Notes under the pieces: model-generated
The model's input: the letters and a program-made list of their open reading frames with translations, nothing else
Told to the model about the DNA's origin: nothing
The model's database searches: none
Shown here: positions 7,269-15,236 of the stretch, one piece after another
Numbering within the stretch: position 1 is the first letter of the stretch
Layout of the letters: every line of letters starts with the position of its first letter
Position numbers and translations under genes: made by a program
From: an uncultured Holophagaceae bacterium
GTDB lineage: Bacteria > Acidobacteriota > Holophagae > Holophagales > Holophagaceae
Length of the DNA stretch: 64,000 nt
Direction: 5' to 3'
NCBI GenBank assembly: GCA_903857495.1
Contig: CAIOFF010000048.1
Span: 62,001-126,000, forward strand

Positions 7269-8951
7269 GTGAAGAGCAGCTACAACGATTTCCGGGTCAC
7301 CATGAGCGCCGGCGCGCCGGGACGGGTGTCCACGGCCCGGGGCCGGGGGGCGGTCGCCTCCGCCTCGTGCCAGGCCTCGGAGCTGGCCATCGCGGTGCTG
7401 CGGGATGGTGGCAACGCCTTCGATGCCGCCTTCGCCATGGCCTTCTCGCTGGCCATCTGCCATCCCCAGGCGGGCAACCTCGGGGGCGGCGGCTACCTGC
7501 TGTACCAGGAGCAGGGCGGGCGGCCCCGGTATTTCAACTACCGGGAGCAGGCGCCGATGGGCGCCACCCGAGAAGCTTTTCTCACCGCAGAAGGCGCGCC
7601 CGATCCGGACAAGACAGCCTTCGGCCCCGCTTCGGTCTGCGTGCCGGGCACCGTCAAGGCCTTCTTCGAGCTCCAGGGCCGACATGGCCGGCTCAAGGCC
7701 GGGGACCTGCTGCAGGCCGTGGCCCGTCAGGCCGACGAGGGGGCTCTCGTCACCCAGTTCGAGGCGGACTGCCTGAACCGGCTGTCCTCCAAGCTCGCGG
7801 TTTCTCCCGAGGCCCGGCGCATCTACGTCCGCGCCGAGCCCTACCGGGCCGGCGACACCCTGCGGAACCCCGCCCTGGCCGAGACCCTGCGCCTGCTGGC
7901 CCGGGAAGGCGAGCCGGCCTTCTACCAGGGCCGCATCGCCGAGCAGATGGTCACGGACCTCCAGGCTCACGGCGGCTTCCTGAGCGCGGCCGATCTGGCG
8001 GGCTACGCCATCCGGGAAGGCGAGCCCATCCACGCCGAGGTGGGCGGCAAGGTGGTCTGGACCGTGCCCCCCGAAGGCGGCGGCGCCATGCTGCTGGAGA
8101 TCCTGGGCATCCTCGACCAGGATGTCTTCCGGCGCCTGGCCTACGACAGCCCCGCCTACCACCACCACATCGCCCAGGCCTGCAAGCTGGCCTTCATCGA
8201 CCGCATGGACTACCTCGGCGACGTGCCTCCGGGCGAGGCCTACCGGCGCCTCCTGACCCGGGAGCAGCTGGACCAGCGCTTCGGGCGCATCGACCCGGAG
8301 CGGGACACGCCCACGGCGGCTCTGGCCGCGGGTGTCCGCGCCCCCAAGGACGCGGGGAAGAACACCACGCACTTCGCCATCCTCGACGCCGAGGGCAACG
8401 CGGTGTCGAACTCCTACACCATGAACCTGCGCTACGGGTCCAAGTGGGCCGTGGCTGGCGCGGGCTTCCTGCTCAACGGCAGCATCGACTCGTTCTCCTT
8501 CATCGAGGGCACCGAGAACTACTTCGGCGTCATCGGCAGCGCCCCGAACCTCTTCGCGCCGGGCAAGCGCCCCGCCAGCAACATGGCGCCGGTGCTGGTG
8601 ACCTCCGGCGGGGCCGTGGACCTGCTGCTGGGCACCCCCGGCGGGCCCACCATCCCCACCACGCTGGCGAACACCCTGCTGGCCACCCTGGTCCACGGCG
8701 TGGCGCCCGAGGCCCAGGTTGCCGCCAGCCGCCTGCACCACCAGGGCTGGCCCGATGTGCTGTACCATGAGCCCGGCTTCGACCGGCCCGAGCTGCTCAC
8801 CGCCCTGGCGGCCCTGGGCTACACCCTCAAGGACAAGCACGAGCTCATCTCCGATGTGCACGGCGTCTTCCGCCACGACGGCGAGTGCCTGGCCGTCAGC
8901 GACCACCGCCGCGAAGGCCAGGCGCTGGCTTGGCCGCCTGCGGGGGAGTGA
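7269..8951 (+). CDS. ggt: Gamma-glutamyltransferase
   Basis: A 560-residue Ntn-hydrolase proenzyme. It cleaves and transfers gamma-glutamyl groups from glutathione and related amides. The self-processing site is NTTHFAILDAEGNAVS, with the nucleophilic Thr at 366; the small subunit would start there. Other landmarks are GGNAFDAAFAMAFSLAICHP, NLGGGGYLL, and the late segment RPASNMAPVLV followed by LLLGTPGGPTIP. Start is GTG at 7269. No cleavable signal peptide is visible, although many family members are periplasmic. The stop codon lies within the first of two 32-bp tRNA-like repeats. Confidence 0.9.
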   Translation: MKSSYNDFRVTMSAGAPGRVSTARGRGAVASASCQASELAIAVLRDGGNAFDAAFAMAFSLAICHPQAGNLGGGGYLLYQEQGGRPRYFNYREQAPMGATREAFLTAEGAPDPDKTAFGPASVCVPGTVKAFFELQGRHGRLKAGDLLQAVARQADEGALVTQFEADCLNRLSSKLAVSPEARRIYVRAEPYRAGDTLRNPALAETLRLLAREGEPAFYQGRIAEQMVTDLQAHGGFLSAADLAGYAIREGEPIHAEVGGKVVWTVPPEGGGAMLLEILGILDQDVFRRLAYDSPAYHHHIAQACKLAFIDRMDYLGDVPPGEAYRRLLTREQLDQRFGRIDPERDTPTAALAAGVRAPKDAGKNTTHFAILDAEGNAVSNSYTMNLRYGSKWAVAGAGFLLNGSIDSFSFIEGTENYFGVIGSAPNLFAPGKRPASNMAPVLVTSGGAVDLLLGTPGGPTIPTTLANTLLATLVHGVAPEAQVAASRLHHQGWPDVLYHEPGFDRPELLTALAALGYTLKDKHELISDVHGVFRHDGECLAVSDHRREGQALAWPPAGE

Positions 8952-8979
8952 CTTCGCATCCCCCTCTCTCCACCAACGA
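8948..8979 (+). repeat. tRNA-Ser 3'-end-like repeat, copy 1
   Basis: A 32-bp sequence that resembles the T-arm and acceptor 3' end of the neighbouring tRNA-Ser(GCU), in the opposite orientation to that gene. It differs from the copy at 9124-9155 at two positions and overlaps the ggt stop codon. It may be an attachment-site remnant or a fragment of a duplicated tRNA. Confidence 0.65.
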
Positions 8980-9050
8980 GTGTGGTGGTTCGGTGCGGGG
9001 GATTCCCTCCGGGGCCACCGCTGTGCGGCGTCCCCTCCGCCCGCACGCAT

Positions 9051-9118
9051 CACTGGCACGGGCCTGATCGCTTCTGGCAGTCCACTGGACTGCCTCCAGC
9101 GGGCCCTACCTGCCAGTG
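9051..9118 (+). other. Nested inverted repeats between the two tRNA-like repeats
   Basis: CACTGGCA (9051-9058) pairs with TGCCAGTG (9111-9118). Inside it GGCAGTCC (9076-9083) pairs with GGACTGCC (9087-9094) across a 3-nt loop. The layout could form a branched RNA or a DNA cruciform. No gene or known RNA family is recognised. Confidence 0.4.
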
Positions 9119-9123
9119 CTGCT

Positions 9124-9155
9124 GTGACTTCGAATCCCCCTCTCTCCGCCAACGA
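9124..9155 (+). repeat. tRNA-Ser 3'-end-like repeat, copy 2
   Basis: Direct repeat of 8948-8979 at a 176-bp spacing. Its central 25 nt (9129-9153) are an exact inverted copy of 9181-9205, the T-arm, acceptor 3' strand and CCA of tRNA-Ser(GCU). The two inverted copies flank the tRNA's terminator hairpin. Confidence 0.7.
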
Positions 9156-9179
9156 AAGAAGCCGCCAAAAGGCGGCTTC
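9151..9179 (-). terminator. Intrinsic terminator of tRNA-Ser(GCU)
   Basis: On the minus strand GAAGCCGCC and GGCGGCTTC (9179-9171 and 9166-9158) form a 9-bp stem with a TTTT loop, followed by TTTCGTT. It begins four bases after the tRNA CCA end. Confidence 0.7.
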
Positions 9180-9182
9180 AGT

Positions 9183-9275
<93 letters not shown>

Positions 9276-9358
9276 AAGGCTTTTTAGATTACCGGTCAAG
9301 GCGGACTGGCACAAGGCTTCTTGCCGGGGGGCGCCCCCTCCCTTCAAGATGGAGCTAC

Positions 9359-9446
9359 GGAGGGTTGGCCGAGTGGTTGATGGCGCCAGTCTTGAAAACT
9401 GGAGACGTGCAAGCGTTCGGGGGTTCGAATCCCTCACCCTCCGCCA
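9359..9446 (+). tRNA. tRNA-Ser (anticodon UGA)
   Basis: A complete type II tRNA, 88 nt with CCA encoded at 9444-9446. Acceptor strands are GGAGGGT (9359-9365) and ACCCTCC (9436-9442). The anticodon stem CCAGT/ACTGG encloses loop CTTGAAA, giving UGA at 9393-9395. The T-arm has GGTTCGAATCC and a long variable arm is present. It reads UCA and related serine codons. Confidence 0.95.
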
Positions 9447-9464
9447 ATGGAGACCCTTGTGGAA

Positions 9465-9788
9465 ATGACGGGCATCCCCTTCGGCACCACTGACTGGTCC
9501 TTGGTCGAACCTACGAGCCACAGCGGCGAGACTGGGGTGGCCACTTGGCGCACCTGCCACTTCGGTGCGATCCGGGTCCGGAGGGTGGACTACAGCCCTG
9601 GCTACGTCGCGGATCACTGGTGCACCAAAGGCCACATCCTGCTCTGCCTGGAAGGTGAGCTGCACACGGAGCTCCAGGATGGCCGCACGTTCCTGCTCAG
9701 GCCAGGCATGAGCTACCAGGTTGCCGACAACGCCGAACCGCACCGCTCCTCCACGCCTGTGGGCGCCAGACTTTTCATCATCGATTAG
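9465..9788 (+). CDS. DHCW-motif cupin-fold protein
   Basis: A 107-residue single-domain cupin starting MTGIPFGTTDW. The central DHWCTKGHILLCLEGELHTEL stretch (split by the DHxC motif) and the PGMSYQVADNAEPHRSS segment mark the small family named for its DHCW motif. Such proteins form a beta-barrel and may bind a metal or small ligand; the function is unknown. An in-frame ATG at 9447 abuts the tRNA CCA end, but the shorter form matches the usual family start. It may be co-transcribed with the tRNA. Confidence 0.75.
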   Translation: MTGIPFGTTDWSLVEPTSHSGETGVATWRTCHFGAIRVRRVDYSPGYVADHWCTKGHILLCLEGELHTELQDGRTFLLRPGMSYQVADNAEPHRSSTPVGARLFIID

Positions 9789-9852
9789 CGGTGGGACGGG
9801 CCACGGGCTGCGTCCGGGGCGGCTGAATCGGTCCCTGGGCCCGGCATGCGCC

Positions 9853-10578
9853 TCAGTGGATCGCGGCCTCGCTGAGGTGTTGGGCGAATCTTCGGCACCA
9901 CTTCTCGATCTTGTCCTGGACTTCGGTCAAGGCTGAGCCGCTGACAGCGCGATGGTGAACCGCCAGGACCAGCTCGCCGGAGATGGCATCAACCAGCTTC
10001 ATATCCCAGGTTGCAGTGGAGCTGCCGGCCCCCATCCAGACAAAGAACTTGGCGTTCATGGACCCGGCGTTGGAATCGACGAGTCGGCCGACGAGCATGA
10101 ATTCACCCTTGCTGCCCGATAGCTTCACACGGGAGCCCAGGGCCGGGCCTAGGGTGTTCCTCAGGATGAGAGGGAACATGTAGGTGAGCTCTGCGGCCTG
10201 CTTGAAATCCTTCTCGTCCCGTCCCGCCTTGAGGGCTACGGGCTTATCCCAGCTCCGGACCCAGATTTGTCGCCCCACCAGGTTCAGCCCTGGTTTGATC
10301 CAGATGAAGTCGAAGTTGTCCTGGGTCGAGAACGCCACGGGCACACCAAACCAGGACTCCTGGAGTTGTCCGTCATCCAGGACCCGGAAGGTGGGGGTCA
10401 TGGTTGCAGCGGGTGCAGGCGTGGGCTGGGCAGGGACTGGAGCAGGCGGCGCAGGGGTCGGCCCGGGAGCGGCGACCACCGTGGTCTGGGGCGCTGGTGG
10501 CTGGGATGGGGGCTCCTGGGCCGCCATCGGCATCGAAACCAGGATCAGGCAGAGGATGCAGACTCGCAGGTTCAGCAC
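9853..10578 (-). CDS. Secreted protein with Pro/Ala-rich linker, function unknown
   Basis: A 241-residue protein. The N-terminus VLNLRVCILCLILVSMPMAAQ is a likely signal peptide (cleavage after MAA). A Pro/Ala-rich linker (about 25-65) follows, then a globular domain with FIWIKPGLNLVGRQIWV and a C-terminal MGAGSSTATWDMKLVDAISG segment, which suggests an outer-envelope DUF4410-like fold. The GTG start at 10578 has a GCAGGAG ribosome site. It faces a second Pro-rich secreted protein across a 122-bp intergenic region, so the two may share divergent control. No enzyme motif is recognised. Confidence 0.6.
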   Translation of the reverse strand: MLNLRVCILCLILVSMPMAAQEPPSQPPAPQTTVVAAPGPTPAPPAPVPAQPTPAPAATMTPTFRVLDDGQLQESWFGVPVAFSTQDNFDFIWIKPGLNLVGRQIWVRSWDKPVALKAGRDEKDFKQAAELTYMFPLILRNTLGPALGSRVKLSGSKGEFMLVGRLVDSNAGSMNAKFFVWMGAGSSTATWDMKLVDAISGELVLAVHHRAVSGSALTEVQDKIEKWCRRFAQHLSEAAIH

Positions 10579-10700
10579 GGGGACTCCTGCTGCCAGACTG
10601 AGGCGGTACGGGGATATCGGCTGAATACTATTCGGTCTGGTTTGACGATGCAAATAGAGCTATATTCCATCCCCATCCCAACCGCTTCAAGGAGGGCATC

Positions 10701-11279
10701 ATGAGTTCCTCGAAGACCCTGCTGGCCATCCTGGTCTCCCTGGGCTTGGCCGCCCAGACCCCTCCGCCCGCTCCGCCCACCCCCCCTGTTCCGCAGACAG
10801 ACCCCTCCGGGAAGCCGCCCCAGGAACCTGCTCCGGCCCCCTCGGTCCAGCCTCAGACTCCACCGGTTGCCGATCCGAAACCCAGCTCGCCAGAGAACCC
10901 TGTGGCCGTCCCAGCCGAGGCCAAGGCCATCTTGTTCTTCTACCGGGAGAGCCGCTTCATGGGAGGCGGGCTCCGCCCATCCCTGTATGTGGATGACGTT
11001 GAAGTGGCCTGGATCAGCAGCGGGTCTTACCTGAAGGTGGCGGTGCCGGCGGGAGACCACCTGATCTATGCGGACAACAAGGATGAAGCTCTCACGTTCC
11101 CCACGGAGTCTGGGAAGACTTACTATTTCCGCGTGGGAATCAGGGCTGGAATCCTGAAGGGGCACGGCAAGCTGGAGCCTGTCTCGGAGGAGGCCGGAGC
11201 CAAGGAGTTTGAGAGCTGGAAAGCGAAAATGACCTACGCCGAAAAAATTCTCAAACCAGACATGATCGTTAAGGACTGA
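10701..11279 (+). CDS. DUF2846-like secreted protein
   Basis: A 192-residue protein with a signal-like N-terminus (MSSSKTLLAILVSLGLAAQ) and a Pro-rich linker to about residue 70. A C-terminal domain follows, with AILFFYRESRFMGGGLRPSL, DDVEVAWISSGSYLKVAVPA and SGKTYYFRVGI. This is the DUF2846 pattern found in small envelope proteins of unknown role. An AAGGAGG ribosome site precedes the ATG. It shares architecture (signal, Pro-rich linker, small domain) with the divergent gene at 9853-10578. Confidence 0.65.
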   Translation: MSSSKTLLAILVSLGLAAQTPPPAPPTPPVPQTDPSGKPPQEPAPAPSVQPQTPPVADPKPSSPENPVAVPAEAKAILFFYRESRFMGGGLRPSLYVDDVEVAWISSGSYLKVAVPAGDHLIYADNKDEALTFPTESGKTYYFRVGIRAGILKGHGKLEPVSEEAGAKEFESWKAKMTYAEKILKPDMIVKD

Positions 11280-11281
11280 GC

Positions 11282-11453
11282 CACAGCATCTGTGAGACCG
11301 AGACTCCCTTCACTGACTGCTGGGCCAAGGCCCGGGCCCGGACGGTTCGCGTTCATGACGCGCTGCCAGGGCACGAGGCACACCCCTGGGGTCAGCTCTG
11401 CCTGATGGCGTCCCTGATTGGCCTGACCATCGCCCCCCTCTTTGGCCTCAAGT
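11282..11453 (+). other. Possible decayed coding remnant in an intergenic gap
   Basis: Most of the 287-bp gap between the DUF2846-like gene and the NAD(P)-binding gene lacks a normal gene. One frame stays open for about 57 codons from 11282 and ends in ASLIGLTIAPLFGLK and TAG near 11453, which looks like a membrane-segment tail. It has no clear start or ribosome site. It may be the end of a decayed gene or chance. Confidence 0.2.
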
Positions 11454-11566
11454 AGGAACAGGTCCTGGACCCCACCGAAGCCCAGTCGTCCTCTTGAGCC
11501 CCAGGTGGGGGTCCATCCTCATCCCCGCTTAAGCCCTGGCGTATTCTGCCGCCTACGGTCAGCCTG

Positions 11567-12535
11567 ATGACTATGACGGAACAGCTGCTGCTCACGGGTG
11601 CGACGGGCTTCATCGGCAACCGGGTCTTCTCGTCCCTCCGGGAGGACGGCTGGGGGGTGCGGTGTCTGACACGGCGCCCAGAGGTGGCCCGGCGGGCCTC
11701 GCCGGACCGGGACTGGGTGGCTGGCGACGCGGAGGATGGCGAAGCCCTGGCCCGGGCCATGGACGGCTGCCGGGTGGCCTTCTACCTGATCCACGGCATG
11801 GGGGAGCTGCACCCGGACTGGGTCGCGCGGGAGATCGCCACCGCCGAACGATTCTCAAGGGCCGCGGCCCGCGCCGGGGTGGAGCGCATCGTCTACCTGG
11901 GCGGGGTCGCGCCCGCCGGGCCGCCCTCGGCGCACCTCCGGGCCCGCCTGGAGACGGGTCAGGCCCTGCGGGCCGGACAGGTGCCCTGCCTGGAGCTGCG
12001 GGCGGGCATGATCGTGGGCGCCGGGAGCGCCTCCTGGACCATCGTGCGGGACCTGGCCGCGCGGCTGCCGGCCATGGTGCTGCCGGCCTGGCTGGACCAT
12101 CGCAGCGAGCCGGTCGCCGTGGACGACGTGGTGGCCGCCCTGGTGCGTGCGGCCCGGCTGCCCCTGGCGGGCAGTGACCTCTGGGACCTGCCGGGCCCCG
12201 AGGCCCTGTCGGGTGTGGAGATCCTGCAGCGCAGCGCCGCCCTCATGGGCCGGAAGCCCATCCTGCTGCGCGTGCCCTTCGTCACGCCGAAGCTGTCCTC
12301 CCACTGGATCCGGCTGGTGACCCGCACGGACTACCGCCTGGCCGCCGAGCTTGTGGAGGGCCTGACCAGCGAGCTGCTGGCCAGCCGCTACGGCTTCTGG
12401 GCTGCGGCCGGGCTGCCGGAACCCCTGCACCTCGAGGCTGCCGCTGCCCGGGCCCTGGCCGACGAGACGGGCCGCCTGTCCCGGGGCGCCCGGCTCATGG
12501 AGGCCCTGGCGGGCGCCCTGATGCGGCGGGCCTAG
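11567..12535 (+). CDS. NAD(P)H-binding atypical SDR / NmrA-like protein
   Basis: A 322-residue protein with an N-terminal Rossmann fold (LLLTGATGFIGNRV, residues 7-20) and RCLTRRPE, VAGDAEDGEALARAMDGC, VERIVYLGG and PCLELRAGMIVGAGSASW. This is the atypical (NmrA/a5-like) SDR pattern, which lacks the YxxxK pair and often acts as a nucleotide-binding sensor, isomerase or redox protein. A second in-frame ATG follows two codons later. It overlaps the stop of the convergent patatin gene by 4 bp. The substrate is unknown. Confidence 0.75.
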   Translation: MTMTEQLLLTGATGFIGNRVFSSLREDGWGVRCLTRRPEVARRASPDRDWVAGDAEDGEALARAMDGCRVAFYLIHGMGELHPDWVAREIATAERFSRAAARAGVERIVYLGGVAPAGPPSAHLRARLETGQALRAGQVPCLELRAGMIVGAGSASWTIVRDLAARLPAMVLPAWLDHRSEPVAVDDVVAALVRAARLPLAGSDLWDLPGPEALSGVEILQRSAALMGRKPILLRVPFVTPKLSSHWIRLVTRTDYRLAAELVEGLTSELLASRYGFWAAAGLPEPLHLEAAAARALADETGRLSRGARLMEALAGALMRRA

Positions 12536-15135
12536 GGATGGGTCGGCCCCATCGGGGCAAACAACTCGGGATGGCGGCCGATGGTTTCCTGAACGATGAC
12601 CTGCCCCAGCGCCCGGTAGGCCTCCCACTGGGTCTCGTCGAAGAACTGATCCATGGTGGTCTGCTGGGGGAATTCCGGGTTCGACTCCGCGTAGGCCAGC
12701 AGATCCAAGGGCAGGCCCGATCCCAGGGTAGGTTTCAGGATCACGAGGAGCCCAGGCTGCGCCTGGCCTGGGTAGTGCAGCTCGGCCAGGGCTGCGAGCG
12801 CCGGCGCCTTCGGGTCCACCAGCGCCTCGACGGAGCCGAAGGCCGGGCTGTGCTTCTCGCCCAGGACCCGCTCCAATCCCGCCTGATCGAGGTAGGTGAT
12901 CTCCACCCCGAGGTCCACCCTGGCTTTTGCCACCAGGTTGGACAGGTCGCCGAGTTTGCGCTCCGGATCCTGACCGTTATCGCACCCGATGATCAGGGGC
13001 AGCTGTCTGCGGATCAGCTCGAGGAGGCCGGTGTTCTCGTAGTGCCCCCCGTCCGAGAGGTACCAGTGCCGACTCGCAGTCCCTGGAAATCGGGCGAACC
13101 ACTCCCCCAGCAGATGGGCGTGCACAGGGACAGCGGCCTCGAAAGCCAGACGGAGGCGATCCAGCCTGGAAACCACCGGAGTCTCCTTCCCCTGCCGGGT
13201 GACCATTCGCCGGGAAGGGGCCAGCCCCGTCCACCACCAGTAGCCGAGTCTGACGTTCAGGAAGCCCAGCAGGATGCTCAAGGAGAGGTTGGTGCGGGAG
13301 CCCAGCCCGGTGGTGAAGGCCGCGCCACTCACCCCCACCCATTGTCCGACCGTCAGCGATTCAGGCCTGAAGGTGGGCTTGTCCCGCTCCAGCGATCCTG
13401 CGAAGGCATGGAAGCCGTCCAGAGGAGTCAGCCTCTGCCGGGTGGGCTCCGGGGCTTCCTGGAGGGCGTGGTGCTGAATCCCGAGGCTGAGGCCAGCCGG
13501 TCCCACCGCGAGTCCCAGGCCCTTCCGGTCCTTCTGGGTCACCTGGCTGCGTCCTCCCGTCGTTTCATTCAGGGTGACATTGATGAAGTGGAGGGGGCCG
13601 CCGCGCAGCCAGGGCTTGTAGTCCTCCCAGGGGATGTCATCCGCCTCGCGCCGATCCGGTGACACGTCGCCTTCGCGCCGTTCCTTGTTGCTCGCTCCCA
13701 GGTAGGCCCGGGTGATCGCGGAGGTATAGAAGGGGCCGAGCGTGCTGAGGTTCAGGAAGCCGATCACCCTCCCCAGCAGGACGTTCAGGAGGAGGAGTCC
13801 GGCAAATGCGAGCAGCCACTCCTGGGCTGAGGGCAGGGTGATCGCCTGCCAATCCGCAGAGGGGACGGGGCCGAATGTCAGGCGATGCGCCAAGGCGGAG
13901 AAGACACCCAGCCACAGCACCGCGACTCCCATCGCAAGCAGGCCCACGACCGCCTTGCCCAGGCCCTTGCCCATGGCTTGGAGGGTGCCATCACCCTCCT
14001 TGGCGCCCAGGAGTCTGGTGAGTTTCTCCTGGAACGAGACCGCAAAGGAGAGGGCCAACACCGGGATTCCCTTGGGGCTGATGAGGCTCCGGAGCGTCTG
14101 CTCAAGCCAGCGCCAGAGGCCCGGAAGGAGCCGTTCGCTGGCACCGTCCGGGGTGCGGACCTCGAACCAGGACTTCCAGAGCGCCCAGCCGACGCTATCC
14201 ACCAGGGCCACGATGGCCATGGCCAGGGAGGCGAGGAGGACCATCCGGAGACCGCGAGACAGCAGGCGTCGAGCCTCGGCGGGTCCCTTGTGCGAGGCCA
14301 CCCAGGAGAGCAGCAGGGCCAGGCCCCCCACACCCAGGAGCAGCTTGAGCGCGGTGCCCCAGGCCTTCGGATCCAGGGTCTGGTAGGGGACACCCGTGCC
14401 GAGCACGACCGCTGCGCCCAGCAAGGTGAGGATCAGGACCCATTTCGGGCGGGCGATCATCCCCTTGCGTCCCTGGACGGGGCTCTGATCCACCAGCCAG
14501 TGGGCCCAGCCGACCACCAGACCGCCCGAGACCAGGACCCCAAGGGCCAGGGTGAACCAGCGACTGAGGTAGAGACCGGCCTGGCCGAGGCCCTGGGGCA
14601 ACCCCCCCGTCATGGCTCGGAAGAGGCCATCCAGCGCCATGCATCCCGTCAGGAACACGAGCCCAAGCACCACCTGGACCGCCACCCAGTTGCGCAGGAT
14701 CGTGCCCGCCATGAGCAGGCTGTCGCCACTGCCACCGGGGGTCAGATAGCGCCCATTGTCTCGCAGCCAGGCAAAGGCGCTTGCGACGGGGCCCTCCGAC
14801 CGTTCGGTGGTTCCAAGCTGGGACTCAACGTCGGCCGCGCTGGGCTCTGCAGGCCCCTGGCGGCAGAAGAGCCCGCCCAGGAAAGAGCCCGTATAGCCGC
14901 CTCCGCTGACCGTGCTGAGGTAGTCCACGTTTTTCAGGAGCTTCAGACGGGCCAACCCCTGGAGCACACCCAGGGAAAACGTCGCGCTGCGGATCCCGCC
15001 CCCGGAGAGCGCCAACCCCACCCGCGGCTGATGAGCTGGAACGCCCGCTTTCTCACGGCGGGTCCTGATCATGTCTGCTTCGCTTTGTTCAAGCTCTCCA
15101 GGCATCCGGTCGGGTGGGAGCGGGCGGTATCTCAT
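12532..15135 (-). CDS. Large membrane-associated patatin-like phospholipase
   Basis: An 867-residue protein. The N-terminal patatin part carries the oxyanion loop SGGGIRS (44-50) and the nucleophile S77 in STVSGGGYTG. The catalytic Asp is in YLSDGGHYENTG, far downstream in the C-terminal half. Between them, roughly residues 120-480, lie about eight hydrophobic segments (e.g. WFTLALGVLVSGGLVVGW, VVGLLAMGVAVLWLGVF). The lipase domain is thus split by a long membrane insert. Predicted activity is acyl ester hydrolysis at the membrane. The ATG at 15135 with an AGGGG site is preferred over a TTG at 15162. Confidence 0.8.
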   Translation of the reverse strand: MRYRPLPPDRMPGELEQSEADMIRTRREKAGVPAHQPRVGLALSGGGIRSATFSLGVLQGLARLKLLKNVDYLSTVSGGGYTGSFLGGLFCRQGPAEPSAADVESQLGTTERSEGPVASAFAWLRDNGRYLTPGGSGDSLLMAGTILRNWVAVQVVLGLVFLTGCMALDGLFRAMTGGLPQGLGQAGLYLSRWFTLALGVLVSGGLVVGWAHWLVDQSPVQGRKGMIARPKWVLILTLLGAAVVLGTGVPYQTLDPKAWGTALKLLLGVGGLALLLSWVASHKGPAEARRLLSRGLRMVLLASLAMAIVALVDSVGWALWKSWFEVRTPDGASERLLPGLWRWLEQTLRSLISPKGIPVLALSFAVSFQEKLTRLLGAKEGDGTLQAMGKGLGKAVVGLLAMGVAVLWLGVFSALAHRLTFGPVPSADWQAITLPSAQEWLLAFAGLLLLNVLLGRVIGFLNLSTLGPFYTSAITRAYLGASNKERREGDVSPDRREADDIPWEDYKPWLRGGPLHFINVTLNETTGGRSQVTQKDRKGLGLAVGPAGLSLGIQHHALQEAPEPTRQRLTPLDGFHAFAGSLERDKPTFRPESLTVGQWVGVSGAAFTTGLGSRTNLSLSILLGFLNVRLGYWWWTGLAPSRRMVTRQGKETPVVSRLDRLRLAFEAAVPVHAHLLGEWFARFPGTASRHWYLSDGGHYENTGLLELIRRQLPLIIGCDNGQDPERKLGDLSNLVAKARVDLGVEITYLDQAGLERVLGEKHSPAFGSVEALVDPKAPALAALAELHYPGQAQPGLLVILKPTLGSGLPLDLLAYAESNPEFPQQTTMDQFFDETQWEAYRALGQVIVQETIGRHPELFAPMGPTHP

Positions 15136-15236
15136 CTGCGACCCCTGCGGCAAAGAGTTCAAAAAGAGTCTCTATGGTTTGCAGGACGATTCTTCGCACT
15201 GGAGCGCATAAAATCAAGCAATTGCTGCCCATTATT

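Noticed and set aside
9321-9340. GC palindrome GGGGGCGCCCCC between the two tRNA genes as a terminator
   Set aside because: No U-tract, and it lies upstream of both divergent tRNA genes, so it cannot end either one.
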